64,000 nucleotides of DNA. Origin: Pleodorina starrii (taxonomy: Eukaryota > Chlorophyta > Chlorophyceae > Chlamydomonadales > Volvocaceae). Positions 1 to 12,800 of the stretch are shown piece by piece; the stretch's first letter is position 1; the number at the start of each line of letters is the position of its first letter. The stretch lies in the NCBI GenBank assembly GCA_030267565.1, contig BRXU01000017.1, positions 1,954,501 to 2,018,500 of the forward strand. Reading direction: 5' to 3'. The position numbers and the translations under genes are program-made. The notes beneath the pieces are model-generated. The model had not been told where the DNA came from. It searched no databases and was given only the letters and a program-made list of their open reading frames with translations.

Positions 1-168
1 GGGAAGGGGCTGAATGGCGCCTGGAGCCGAGGGAGGGAGGGACGGAGGCAGCGGACCGGCTGGCCTGTGGCCCCGACCCCCTCTGCCTGCGGTCCTCCAC
101 CCTCCTCCCTCCGCCCTCCTTCCCCCGGGCCCACCTCCGCCTCCGCGCCCCGTCCCCCCCCCGTAAAG

Positions 169-1538
169 GCTCTGGAGCTGCTGCTGCTGATCGGCACGAT
201 GGCTTGGCTGCACATGTACGGCCAGGCGCCCGGCTGCCGTACATGGTGCGGCTTCAGTGTGCAGGCCTTCCGCGGCTGGGGCAAGTACCTGCGGGTGAGA
301 GAGAGTGTGTGGGTGGGTGTGTCGGTACTAGGTGGGGAGGTCGGGAGGTGGGGAGGGGCGCGGCAATGCGTCAGAAGGTGCGTTGGAGGCGAAGGAAAGA
401 CGAAGACGTGCGCTGCGGTAAGACGTAAAGAGGGGAGCGTGGCACGGTGCCTCGCCGGCAGTGGGCGTCGGGCATAGTGGCGGGAGGGGGCTGACACGAG
501 CTGTGTGAGGCCCCGTGGTGGAGGTGGCGGTGGAGGTGGAGGTGTTAGGTGGCCCCAACAACAACTGAAAGACCCGTGGGTCGGTCACTGTCTGGCGGCT
601 GCCCTCCCGGCGCCACGGAGGTGCCAGCCGCCTGGAGCCCAAACGAAACGAAATGAATTACGGAGCCGCCTTCCTCCGCGCTCACTTTCCGTGAATGCGT
701 GCAACACCAGTACGGTTCACAGGCGATCTGTCTGCATCGACGTCCAGTAGAGCCCAAAGAACAAAACTCCCTTGTTGACCTACCCCCGGCAAACCCCCGC
801 TGGCACTGCGCCACCTCCGCCGCCACCTCTTTCGCCGCCGCCGCCATCTCTTTCCCCGCCCCTCCACCCGGCCCGTCAGATTGCGCTTCCCTCCGGCGCC
901 GCCATCTGCCTGGACTGGTGGACGTACGAGGCGGTGATCCTGATGGCGGGCCTGCTGCCGGACGCGAAAGTGCAGCTGGGGACCATGGGTAGGTGACCCG
1001 CGGGTCGGTCGGTGGGTCGGTGACGGGACGGACCCGTGGGTCGGTCAGTGGGTCGACAGGACGGGTCCGTGGGTCGATCCAACTGCCGACGTGGAGTGGG
1101 GGTCAGGATCCTGGCGCATAGCCGGACAGCCAGAGCAGCCTGTGCGGCACCGCGCCCCTCCCCAAGCCGCATTGACAGCAATTTAGGTGGGGCAGCTGGA
1201 TGGCCGAGCTCCCGCGTTACCCTCTTGCTCAACCCAACCTCCCCCCGCGCGTGGAGGCCCCTGCTCTCCATCTTTGGTCTGCTTTCGTATTCCTACGCCA
1301 GCCTGCCAGCGAGACCCTTTGGGGCCACCGGTATCTTTCCTTTACCTCCCGTCCCCAGCGCCCCCCACTCCTCCACGTCTCTTCCAATCCGTTGCTGCGG
1401 TGTCATCCTTATTACGGCACCCTCTCCGCCCGCTTCCAGGCCTGGCCTTCGACACCCACGCGCTGCTGTTTATGGTGGTGGGCGGATTCAGCACCGCCGC
1501 ATCCACCCGGGTCTCCAACGAGTTGGGTGAGCTGCGTG

Positions 1539-1575
<37 letters not shown>

Positions 1576-3066
1576 CCGTCAAAGGGAGGCTCGGCCGGCC
1601 GGCTGGCTGGCTGGCTGCGCTCGCAACAGCGCCGCCTCGGCCGCACACCCGCACCCGCACCCGCATCCCCCGCCCCCGCCCCGGCTGTCCGGCTCCCACC
1701 TGCCCGTCTGTCCGCCTGCCCGCCTGAGGTCCGTTCCACCGCAGTGCTCTGACCTTTACTGCCCACCTGCCCATGATTCGGCGCCCGGCCCACCTCTGAC
1801 CCACCGCTGGTCAGGTGCCGGCCGGGGCCGCTGGGCCCGGTTCGCTGCCCTGGTGGCTCTGGGCCTGGGCATGGCGGCTCCGCTGGGGATCAGCGGCGGC
1901 CTGCTGGCCACCCCCCGCCAGTGGGCGGCGCTGTTCACAAAGGACGACACCATCATCGGCCTGGGTGGGTGAGCAACCAGCTGTCAGCAGCGGAGGGGCG
2001 CCTTACCACAACCAGTTAAGGCGGGAATGGCCAGACAGATAGACAGTGAACCCCGTGTGAGCCCATGTCTGGCTTGGCGGCTGCTCCGTAGCGGTCCACG
2101 TAGTACACGTAGTACGTAGCACGTAGTACGGTACTGTAGGGACGGCAGTGTGACGATCCCTGCCGCAAGCCCCCCTTGCGGAAAGCCATGGCACACGGCC
2201 CGCGGCGGCCGTTCTGTGGGTGAACCGTACTGTCCCAAGCTGCCGTGTTCTGTTCGCGTATCGTGGCGCTGTATCAGTCGCCGATCAGCCCGCCCTCCGC
2301 CCTCCGCCCTCCACTTCTAGACCCAGCGACCCATACTTCCATACCCGCACCCACGCAAATCCCCCACGATCGCCCCCCCCATCCACCCAGTCGCCTCGCT
2401 GATGCCGGTGCTGACGCTGTCCAACCTGGCTGATTCGGTGGTTTCGGTGCTGAGCGGAGTGCTGCGAGGCAGCGGCCGCCAGGAGCTGGCCTTCAAGGTC
2501 AACCTGGCCGCGTTCTGGTTCCTGGGGCTGCCGCTGGCGGCGCGCCTGGCCATCCACCACCACCTGGGAGCACTGGGGCTGTGGATGGCAATGGGACTCG
2601 CGTCGGCACTGCAGGTGCGTTGAGATCTGCGGTGCGTTGCGGTCTGCGGTCTGCGGTTTGTGGCGCGCGAATCTTCTGTCGTTTTGCAGTGCAGGTGTGG
2701 GGCGCGTGTGGGGGCCAGCACCTGACGCTGTCGCGGCCGAAAAGCCCAAAGTCGGCGAAGTCGCCGCGCGTCGACCGACCAGCGACTCTACCCGGGACGG
2801 CTCTGGTAAGGGGATCCGTGCCATGCCATGTTCATGACCTGCAGGCAGTCATTCTGATGGTCAGCGTGCTTCGATTCGACTGGGCGGAGGAGGCGAGGAA
2901 GGCGCTGCGGCGGGTGGCGGCGACGGAGGCGGGGATGCGGCAGGCGGCGGCGGAGGCGGCGGAGGCGGCGGGGCCGCCGCTGCCGCCGCACGTGCCGCTT
3001 CACGCGGGCATGGACAGCAGGCACGGCGTGCACGAGCCGATTCTGACTTTGGAGCACACGATTTGA
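169..3066 (+). CDS. MATE-family efflux transporter, 3' exons (5' end outside window)
   Basis: Multidrug and toxic compound extrusion carriers are membrane antiporters that export organic cations or other small molecules against H+ or Na+. Six exons can be read: 169-294, 880-988, 1440-1526, 1815 to about 1964, 2391-2614 and 2845-3066 (TGA). Most introns are GT-AG with a CAG acceptor; the first visible exon starts after AAG. Eukaryotic MATE signatures include IALPSGAAICLDWW in the second exon, a hydrophobic segment with GGFSTAASTRVSNELG in the third, and LSNLADSVVSVLSGVLRGSG in the fifth. The last exon gives a cytosolic charged, Ala-rich tail after the final membrane helix. The family is usually about 450-550 residues, so the first helices lie upstream of base 1. 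The donor of the fourth exon (GGTGGGTGAG) is ambiguous by 4 bases. The family call is firm; the substrate is unknown. Confidence 0.88.
1542..1574. repeat. (GT)n microsatellite in a MATE intron
   Basis: An almost pure GT run follows the donor of the third visible intron by about 15 bases. It has no coding role. Confidence 0.9.
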
Positions 3067-5110
3067 TGACCGCATGCGGCCGCGACTGTGGCAACAGACG
3101 CGGTATGCGTCGGCTCTCCCACTCCTCTGAAAGTCCTCTGACAGCCGATTCTATCATGATGGGGAGCACACTGTAGCGCGATAGATACAAGCGTACATGG
3201 ACGATACATGGGCGATACATGGGCGATACATGGATACCGGTACTCACACACATACACGGCACGTGTGCGTCATGGCGGGGGGGAGGGGGGGCCGCCGGTT
3301 GGGTCAGACCAGCACTGGGCGGGGGTGCGGGGAGGGGAGGGTACCGATCAGCTCCGCTCCCATCAGCTGCGCGCCAACGTGTGTGTTACTGACTGACTGT
3401 ACGTGTTTGCAAGCAGTGGAACGCAAAAGGAACCCGAGACTCGCCGTTGTTCGCAGGTTGTTCGTATGTTTTTTTTATCGAGAGGACATGTTCTGGGCAC
3501 TGGGCCGCTGGGCCTTCGTAGGCGCTTTGCGTCGCCGGCAGATGGGCCCTTGCGCTTCAGCAGAGGCAGGCGTGCAAGCAGCAAGGGTTCCGGCAGGCAG
3601 GCAGGATGGGACGTTTGGGCAGGGAGGGGCGTTTGGGCAAGGAGGAAGGCAGCATGCGCTCTGCAGGCCCCAGGCTTGGCGCGGCTGGTGCGCTCGTTCA
3701 ACGCATTGTTGTTTGTTGGAGGCGGCGGGGTGTTGTTTGGTTACTTTTATAGTTCTGTCTCGCGCTTTCGTTAACGAAGACTGGTTGGGCCATTAGCCTC
3801 CCGGGTGTGAAGTCCGAGTGGTTGCCAGGTACGGCCCTGGGCGGCGGCCGCCACGGTATCAGGCGCGGTGGTACCATAATGAAGGCGATGTATGGCAGCG
3901 GAGGGACGGAGGCGCGGAGGTGCTGTGCTGCGCACCGGCGAGGTGGTGAGCTGGTGGCCCGCTGAACAAGTGTGTCCAGCTCCCGCATGACTCAGCAAAA
4001 TTCGACTTCGAAACGCCATTGCGCTGCACGGCAAATGGTTGCATTACAGGAGGTCGGACTCCAAAGGCGATTGAGCGCCGTACATTCTGTGGTTTCCCGG
4101 TCCAGGGATTATACCAGGACGCGTTCCGTTCGCCATTTGATGATTCGCCTGTTGCGGCCTACTCGGCCTTCTCGGGGTACCTTACGTCGGCACCGTACAC
4201 ATGATGTATTACCGAACAGTGGCACAGCAAGCACAAGTTGCCGTAAAAGTACCGTATATTACTGCACATTCAGCCGTTATCTGGCCGCGGTGAGGCCCAC
4301 ACACATTGTTAGGGAAGAAGACGCAGATGCTCCCCCCTCCGCCCATTGCTGGGTTCTGAGTTCGTCTACGCCCCTCCGCTGCAGTATCTTGCATGGATAC
4401 CCCTGCCGGTCTCCTCGAGACGCCATACTACCCGCCCGTCTATCCAGCCGTTTCCGCTGGCAGCCCAGGCTCAATCCCTGGTCCACGGGCCATGGATGGG
4501 TGGGTGATGCAATAACCGAAAGTCGCGGCGTCTGCAGCCGCTACCGCCTGCTCGTCTAGTTCTATTATGCCACCCGGATGGCAGCAGGCAGGGGCCCCTA
4601 GCCTGCCAGCGGTATGTCGGTCCCGCTACACGCCTATATACATACACCGCGTATGCACACACCTACACCACACACGAGCACGATACGGTATGTGGCCCCG
4701 CCCAATGGTATTCTTGGCTCCGTTCGCCCGATTTGCGTCGCTTACCTTGCTTCACTCCTTTTTATCCGCCTACTTCCCCCACATGCCTGGCCCTACCTTA
4801 CCCAAAAGCTCCGCATCGGTCCCTGCTGCACCGCATACATCTTACCCGGCACTCCCATGCTCCACATCCACCCATGCTCTTCGCCGGGGCCCCACACCAC
4901 TGCAGCTGCGGGCTTCGTCTGCTCGTACTTGGATTTTGCGGTATCGAACGTCCGGGTACCCGCCCACGAACCCCTGTACCGATCCGCATGACCGCCGTCG
5001 CACTCCACAGGCCGACCGCGCGTACCCACCTAAAACCTACTGACGAGTAACGCCCTGACAGGGCAGGCGGGCAGGCGGGCGGGGCCCCCAGATGACCGCA
5101 GTAGCTCGGA
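3067..5110. other. Intergenic stretch, no gene seen
   Basis: This gap holds the 3' flank of the MATE gene and the 3' flank of the minus-strand F-box-like gene. Open frames here lack protein-like composition and splice context. There is a GATACATGG tandem repeat near 3205-3235 and no other recognisable element. Confidence 0.5.
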
Positions 5111-8100
5111 TCAGCCCACCGGCTCGCAGTGAAGCAGCAGCCACCCATCGCCGACGCCCCTCCGCCCCACACAGAACCAGTGCCACCCAGCAGCGGCCCG
5201 CGCCATACCGCGCAGCGCCTCGCGCTCATCCTCAGCCCCCCCGCCATCGCCCCCGAAGCCGCCACCGCCGCCGGACCCGTCGCCCGGCGACCCACGGGTC
5301 ACTGAACCACCGGGGGCGCCGGCCGCACCATCTCCCAGGCCGGCAAAGGGCATAGCCTGGCCGTCAGCGCCCATCACCTGCAAGCACACGTCTGGGGGCA
5401 GCTTTGCGACCAGCTCCAGGGCGATTGCTTCCAGCCTGGCGGGCCGTGCCGGGCCCAGCTGCAGGCGGCAGGTTGACGTCGGCGACTCGGATGTGCCGCA
5501 CCCGCCGGCGCCGGCGTCGCCGTCGTCCTCCGCCAACGCGCCAAAGAGCACACGCACAAGCTCGCCAACCTGGGACGGCGTGCCAAAGGCCCGCGAGAAT
5601 GGATCCTCCTCCCCCGCCCCGCCGCCGCCGGCACTGCCGGCACTGAAGGGTTGCTGGGATGACCTGGCCGCTGAAGAGTCGGATCCGGATCCAGGCTCAA
5701 ATCCAAGCCCAGCTGACGCCAGCTGGCCTCCCTCCCGTGGGTTCTGGAACACTTCCAGGACCCGCAGCGGCGGCCACAGCGCCAGAGCCTCAGCCAGTTC
5801 CGCAGCAAAGCGCCATTTCGGCCGCCCGCCGCCGCCACCGCCGCCCCCGCCGCCGCCTGAAATCGCAGTGGTGGATGTGCTGCCGGCCTCGGCATCCTCC
5901 GACCCGCCACAGACCAGACCGCCTGAAACCGTAATCATTAGGTTTCGGGGCAGGCAGGCAGGTTCCGGAACCGCCAGCGCCATGCCACGCAGCAGCGCCG
6001 GCAAGTCGCGGACGTGCAGATGGCGGGGGGTGGCGGCAGCGGCGCCGCCGCCGCCGCCGGGGAAGCCGCCGCCGGCGGCGGCGGCGTAGCCGTCGGCGAA
6101 CACCTCCAGGCTGTCGATGCTCACACTGACGCCGCCGCGGCCACCGCCGGACAGCAGCCGCAGGAGCACGGCGTCCTGACCGAACCCGATGAGGTCCACA
6201 TGGCGCAAGCGCAGGCGCGTAGGCGGCTGGGGGGCAGCCGGCGGCGGCGGCGGCGGCGAAGACGCGAAGGCGCCGTCCCGGGCAGCCGGCCGTTCTGCAG
6301 CTGCGGCGGCGCCGCCTGCTGCTGCCGACAACAGCGGTGGCGATGGTGATGGCGGCTGGAGGAGGGATAGGAGCTCCGGAAGGAATGGCTCCAGGGAGCG
6401 CCGGTTGGCCTGCGGAACACGACAGGTGACGGGGCGAGCGTAAATTGGGGCGGGTGGCGTGACCCAGATGGACTATGCTGTGCTGCATGACCCAGGTAAA
6501 GCGCAACCCAGACCAAGCCAACCAGGGCCTGGGTCTGCTGCCTAACGTCCGAAGACAAATTGAACGAGCGACCATATGTAGGAAGAGGTTCGAAAAGCTG
6601 CGCCTTTCGCGCCTCTCCGGTCTTCCTCTTCCTGGGTCGCCGTCCTACGTGTTCTTCTGCAAGTACGCTAATGCACTACGCCCCAGGCTCGGGCCTCCCG
6701 CCCCGCGTACGCGCCCCGGCACCGGCGGCGGCCGCGCCGCCAGCTCCGGCGGGGAGGCGGCGGCACACGTGATCCGCGCAGTCTCCCTGCTGCCCACGAT
6801 ATCCTGAGGGACTGGAGGCAAGACCCACCACCCACCACCCACCAGCATCATGGTGGAGTTTACAAACACCTCCCGGATCGACCCCGGCCGCTGCGCCGTC
6901 GCCGCCGCCGCCGTCGGTGACAGCGCCAGGTGCTCCGCCAACGGCTTCCACCCGTCCACCAGCGGGGCCCAATCCACGCTGCTTGGCGCCATCCGGAGCT
7001 GCCCTGTACGATAGTCGTACTGCCACGTCGTGCGCCGCTCGTCTCCGGCGGCGGCGGCGGCGCTGTCGTCGCCACCGTCACTGCCACCGTCGCCGTCGAT
7101 GTAGTCGACTTCCATATCCTCGTCGTCGCCGCCGTCGTCCTCGTCGTCGTCGGCGGCGGTGCTATGTGTTGTCGATGGCGCCGCCAGAGCCACCGGCGGC
7201 GGTACCGGCGGCGCGAGCGCCTCGAGCCGCATAAGCTCCAGGGATCCCGGCAGCGCCGCCAGCAGCTCCCGGGAGGGCACCTCGGGGCCGCCCGACAGGA
7301 CGAGCGACTGCAGCCGTGAGAGCGCCGGGAGGCCCGCGAGGAGGTCGCCGTACGGATAGCGCCTGGTTTGCTGCGCAGCGGTCGCTGCCTCCGCCTCCAG
7401 GGCAGGCACCGCGAGGCGCAGATGCTGCAGCTGCGTCAGGGACCGGATGTGGGCGCCTGGAAAGAGGCCCGCCGGCAGCTCAAGGCGGCGCAGGCCAGCG
7501 CAGGTTATACCGCCGCCGCCGCCGCCGGCGGGTGTTTGGCCCGTCGCGGTGTTCGCGCCGCGTGCCGTGTGCTGTGCCGACGGCTCGCTGCGCGCCAGGG
7601 GCGACAGCAGGCGCTCGACGTCGTCGTCTCCGCTGCCGCCACCGGCGGTCCCCGTGTCTCCGTCCGGCAGCAGTACCCACTTCCCCCGCAGCACCAGCGT
7701 CTCCAGGTTGGGGAACAGGCGCACGAGCGCGGCCATGAAGGCGGGCGTCAGGGCGGCAGCGGCCGCCCGCGGCGGCGTCGCGGCAGGCCCAGCTGCGGCT
7801 GACGCCGCGGCGGCAGCGCCGATGGACGCTGGCGGTGGCGGCGGCGCGCTGTAGAGCTCCAGGGTGGTGACCTGTGGGTAGGGGCAGCAGTCGGCCGGCT
7901 CCGCCACAGCACAGCTCCCGCAGGCGTCGCCGGGGCCCGCTGCTGCGCCGTCGGCGCCGCCGGCAGCTGACGCGACGGCGGCTGCCGCCGCTGCCGCGGT
8001 GTCGGCGAAGGGCCGCAGCAGGTCGGCGCAGCCGCCCGGCTCAGCGCGCAGCACCAGGGTCGAGCAGCGGGGCCAGCGGCGCAGCGCGCGCAGCAGCCAG

Positions 8101-8495
8101 GACGCGCGCAGCGGCCACTGCTCCTGCCACCACGACCGGGCGGCGTCGCCGGCGCTCCCGGAGTTCGCTGCTGGGCTCATGGGTGGCGGCTTCACGTCCA
8201 CCCAGGCCCTGGCCATCAGGTCATCCACGCGGTCTCGCGCAAGTTTGCAGGTTGCGCGCAGGTTACATGCCCCGACCTGACCCAGGAACTCGATGAGGCG
8301 CAGCCGGGCTTCCAAGTCTATGTGACCCAGGACGGCCGGGAGGTTTGGCTGTGGCGCTGGCTGAGGTTGTTGGGGTGCAGCGTCCTCATGTTCTGGGTGC
8401 GGCGGATGTTTCGATTTAGGATTGTTGACGCGCGAAGGAGGCTGACGAGGTCTCCGATGAAATAAAATCCTGACAAGCCTGAATAGCCAAAACAT
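5111..8495 (-). CDS. F-box/leucine-rich-repeat-like protein, probably two exons
   Basis: Two long minus-strand open blocks are best read as one gene. The 5' block starts with ATG at 8495 and stays open to 6645. The 3' block begins at a clear acceptor (intron end at 6410, exon 6409-5111) and ends in TGA at 5111-5113. The donor between them was not fixed; it must be in phase 0 and lie between about 6800 and 6650. Residues about 50-100 (HIDLEARLRLIEFLGQVG, then CNLRATCKLARDRVDDLMARAW) resemble a degenerate F-box. They are followed by several leucine-spaced segments such as PNLETLVLRGKWVLL and LSRLQSLVLSGG, typical of LRRs, separated by Ala/Gly/Asp-rich linkers. F-box/LRR proteins usually present substrates to SCF ubiquitin ligases, but the F-box here is weak. 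The blocks could instead be two adjacent genes. Confidence 0.55.
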
Positions 8496-9254
8496 ATTGT
8501 GGCAGACCTGAAAGGGTGCAAGACGTCAGGGCCCTTCCTGTTTCTTTTACGGAAACACCTAGTGGGCAAGCTGATTGGCGACAGTCACCGTGGGTAAAGA
8601 TTGAAGGAAAGATCGCTTATAGTTCTATTGCGAGCAAGGTGTCGATTCAATTTTTCGGTCTATATCATACCCTTTGGTGGTTTCCCGCCAACGAACAACA
8701 TCCCCTTCGGAGCGGAGGCTGCTACGGTAACAGATTGCATCCTAAGGCTAAGACAGCACAACAATTACCTTCGACCTTGTGCAAGAAGTCTATGGCACCA
8801 TGACCACGGCGCATGTTGCAAGCTGCCATGCTCCAGTAGTGGTGCCATTCGCGGCAGCTCTCCATGTGGGGAGGGGCGCGCATGCGGAGAGCTGCCCATC
8901 CAATCCATCGAGTGACCCTGATTTCGTGGCTTTGGTGGACTTACGACGTGTTGAGTGGAGCGAATGAACTGGAACGATTGAACTGGCTGGAACGGGGGCG
9001 GCGGGTGGGCGGGAATCTACCGTAGCTACTTGTCCCGGCAAAGGGACGATCCCATTGCCTGCTACTTGGAGCACCTCATCCGCACAGGAAAACCGGCCGA
9101 ATGTATGGTAAAGTGGTCGAATGGCCGAATGTGCGGCAGTTCATTTCAATACTGCACGAAAGCTCCTTCACAACTTGCGAACTGTCCCCCTTGAAAGGAG
9201 GTATTGCGTCTCCTTGATTGCACTCCTTGATTGCATGATGATAGCCAATTTGTC
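8496..9254. other. Intergenic, upstream of the F-box-like gene
   Basis: This is a relatively AT-richer stretch between the F-box-like start and the first divergent-promoter module. No convincing gene was found. It probably holds the promoter of the minus-strand gene. Confidence 0.4.
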
Positions 9255-9636
9255 TTGTCGAGAAGCAGCAGCGCCTTGTCAAGATCCATGTTGACTTTAT
9301 GCAGAACTAGCCGGCAGAGAAACTCATTCGGGAGTGCCGACCGTGGTGAGGGACCGGTGCGCTTGTAGGTCGTACTATTTCGGAAAATAGTACGGCACGC
9401 ATGCTCCAGCGCTGTTCCCGCGCACATAAAAGGTATTCGCATAACTGCTCGGCCTTGTATCGGTTCGTTATATGTGCCCCAGCAGCTTTGGTCACTTAGG
9501 CAGCTATTCATAAATGGATATGACCACGCAATTCTCTGAGCAATTACGCGTAGCACGGGATTGCATTAAACAAGCAAATGACATCAAGGCCGTGCGTGAT
9601 ATAGCACTCTTCGAGCTCGCGCGCTATGTTGCAGAT
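9255..9636. repeat. Divergent-promoter module D, copy 1
   Basis: This block of about 380 bp recurs in opposite orientation at 30436-30838 and partly at 30850-31042. It contains two diverging start codons 224 bp apart. On the plus strand, ATG at 9514 opens MDMTTQFSEQLRVARD and continues through FELARYVAD. On the minus strand, ATG at 9289 opens MDLDKALLLLDKTNW. Between them lies an imperfect palindrome at 9371-9394 (CGTACTATTT and its complement). Both short N-termini are kept in the other copies with only a few changes, and the sequences diverge abruptly beyond them. It looks like a shared bidirectional promoter plus first exons of two genes, probably belonging to a transposon family. Confidence 0.6.
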
Positions 9637-9801
9637 TGGGATAAAGTAGCCGCATTCGCTGGATCCAGACTGGGATCCAGTTCCATGAGGCATGAGGCAT
9701 GAGGCATTACATGTGTACGAGCCAAAATGGCTGGTAACATGCGTCCCCCCACAACGGTTATCCGTCAAGGGGCGCACTTTAAGACAACATAAGCCGTATG
9801 G

Positions 9802-12800
9802 TTAGCTACCAAGCAGCTCGGTACGCGCTTTCTGAATCTGGGATAAGAGACTGCCCAGTTTCGCCGGGTCAAAGGTCCCCATCACATCCACCATGCTGCT
9901 ACCCATAGGGAAGCCTATTGCCTCTCGTAATGGCGTATAGCCCGGACATTCCATCAGTACGTGCAACTCGTCTTCTACCGACCCGCCGTGGCACACCCGA
10001 CATATCCTCTCCGCGCGCGGTTTCCGACCCGGTCCCCGTGCAAACCTTGACACATCCAAGTCCCAACGTCCCAGCCGAAAACGCATCAGGGCCGTGTGGT
10101 GCTTTCTCGGCATACACACCCTCAAGTGATCCAATGTTCGTTTGTGGTCCGAGAACGAATACGCCACACCCATCCATTTCAGGTACCGACACGCGGTAAC
10201 CCCGGGTGCTCCCCGTCCCACACCCCCTTCCTCATACTCTGGGAAATTCCGCGGGTCCCTATCGAGGCTACCCGAGCTCCAATCCAACAGAAGGCGACGT
10301 CTGAACTCGGCCAGTAAATTGTCAAACGGGATCTCCAGGCCCAAGATCGCCTTTGCCTTCTCTTCATTGCTAAGACCCACGGGTACATGTTGCCTGTAGT
10401 CAAATCCGAGAGTCTCGAAAATCCGGAGCACCTTACCCGCCCAAAAATATTCGTGCGTGGCTGAATGATCTGTTTCCAACCACGATTTGATATCTTCCTC
10501 AAGCACTGCCCGTGCCAACGACGTGGATTGCCGCGCTACACGCTTCCAGAAGCCAAATACCTGTCGCGCCCAAAAGTAGTGCAATGGTAACTGCGACGTT
10601 TCCGCGAACAATTGTCGGTTAGGCGGCAGGCTAGCGCCTACCACCTTCCGCAAAAAGATCCTTTGGACCTCGACCATCGGGTCCGCCATACACCTCTCAA
10701 AGACGCCTGCCGCGCGCCCTACACTCTTTACCCATTTCCCCCACTTCTTTAGCAACACCCCATTCTCCCCTGCTGGCGCTGAGCCAGGGCTCTGTCCCCA
10801 ACGGTGCCACTCTTTAATTCTTTGACGCCCCATGGTCCCCAGCGCCTCACGGATAGCGTCAGGGCCCCACACTTCAGCCCCGTACGACAGTAACGACCTG
10901 ATTTGCACGTCAAAGCATCGCAACATAAGATCGGGGACCCATATTCGATTCCTATCTAGTTTCTGCATCAACGCGAACACCGCTCTTCGCCCCACATCGC
11001 ACAGCTCCATACGGCACGAATCAAACGAAAAACTGGGTCCGTATCGCAAGCCGAGGTACTTCGCACGTTCCTTCACTGGGACAGGTTGCCCAGCGAATTT
11101 CAGTTGGCTCGCACCTTCCATCAACGTCGCTAGCGTATCTTGCCTGCCGGCGAAAACTAATAGCTCGCACTTGTTGACGTTCAGACTCATCCCGAAGCCC
11201 TCGCAGTATTCCACCAATCTGTCCAACAGAAATTGCATGCGTGCGGGGTTCGTTGCGAATAACGTTAAGTCATCCGCATACAAGAGCTCCGGAGCCCTTT
11301 TCCCCCCGACGATCGGGGACCCCCCCTGTGGCCACCGCCGATCGCGTTCGTCGACGTAGTTCGCAAACGTCTCGATGAACATTCCGAATAAGACCGGACT
11401 TAGGGGGCACCCTTGCTTCACCCCTTGATCCGACTTAAAAGGCGTGCCCCTCTGACCGTTCACCTTCACCCGAAGCTCCACGTTGTCGTATGCTCGTCTC
11501 AGAGCGTCCATCAATTGACCCCCCACGCCACGTTCTGCTAGCCGCGCCCAAAGCGTCTTCCTATCCACCCGATCAAACGCCTTCTCAAAATCTATTTGGC
11601 ACACCAGCAACCCACTCTGCCCAGGTCTTGCGTAACGGGTCAGGATATGACGCAACACAAAAAGATGGTGCTGTGTGCCTAGGCCCTGGCGAAAGCCTGC
11701 CTGGCACCAGTGACGCACAGGCAGCTCCACAGGGTCCGCTTCCGCGAATTTGGTGAGGCGGCGCTCAAGCACGGATGCGTAGCATTTTGCGAGTACGCCG
11801 CCAACCGCTATGCCCCGATAGTTACTACAGTCCGTTGGGTCACGTCCGTTTCGCTTATAAACAGGAACCAGGTCTGACACGGTGAACTGCTCCGGAAAAT
11901 CACCCTTGGAGCGGATGTGCTCCATGAGTGCCTGCAGCACCGGCGCCAACCGGTTGATTTCCGGCCTGTCATCATCACTATTACGCAGCCGTCTAGCATA
12001 CTTGTAACACTCCCCACACACCTTCTCTGGTCCACTGGATTTACCGTTAGGTAGATCCTCCAGGACACTGGTTACCTCTTCAACTGCGATGGGAATGTTG
12101 AGTGCCGCATCCGCCGCCGCCTGCCTCCGGTTCCTCTCTTCCCATCCCATGACGTTCCACCATGCCCCGTTCCCATGTGCCCTGTTGATAAACGCCAGCA
12201 TCTCAAACGCTTTCCTGTTGTCGGGCTCCCGCTGCCTCTCATTGTACAGCTTCTGAAAATGCTCCCGCCACACATCTCCCTCAGAGATCGGACATGGGCT
12301 GAGTACCCCCCCCGCCAACTTCTGCCATAGGGCCCTGGGGTCCCCGCGGCAGGAACTGATAAACTCACGCCATTCCTTCTGCTCAAACGCCGCCATGGCG
12401 TGCCTCCGCGCTCTATTATACACCTGCCTTGCCTCCCTGAACGCTAACCATGCCGCTGATGACCTATCCTGCCCATGAGCAGTGATCAACTTCGCGTCCA
12501 TGATCGCATGCTTCTGTGCACATTCCTCGTTCCACCATGGGGCGTGCCCTGAGCGGGGCTGAGGCCCTGGCTGCCCTACTCCGAACGTCCTTTTCATGGC
12601 CCCGTACAGAACGTTTCCGATGCGGTCAACCGCTTGCGTGCTGTTCACTGAGCCCTCAGCCAGCCCTTTTACCACCCCATCGAGGGCGGCTAGAGTAGGG
12701 CTGTCATCGGGTGTGAACAGCGCCGCGTATTCCCGCCATCGCTTCACGTCAAACCTCATGCGTTTACTCTTATTCCGTTGCGCTAGTATCCCCCCATCCG

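Noticed and set aside
5790..6575. Other long frames over the F-box-like gene
   Set aside because: Arg/Ala-rich shadows of the true frame; the LRR-like pattern exists only in the chosen frame.
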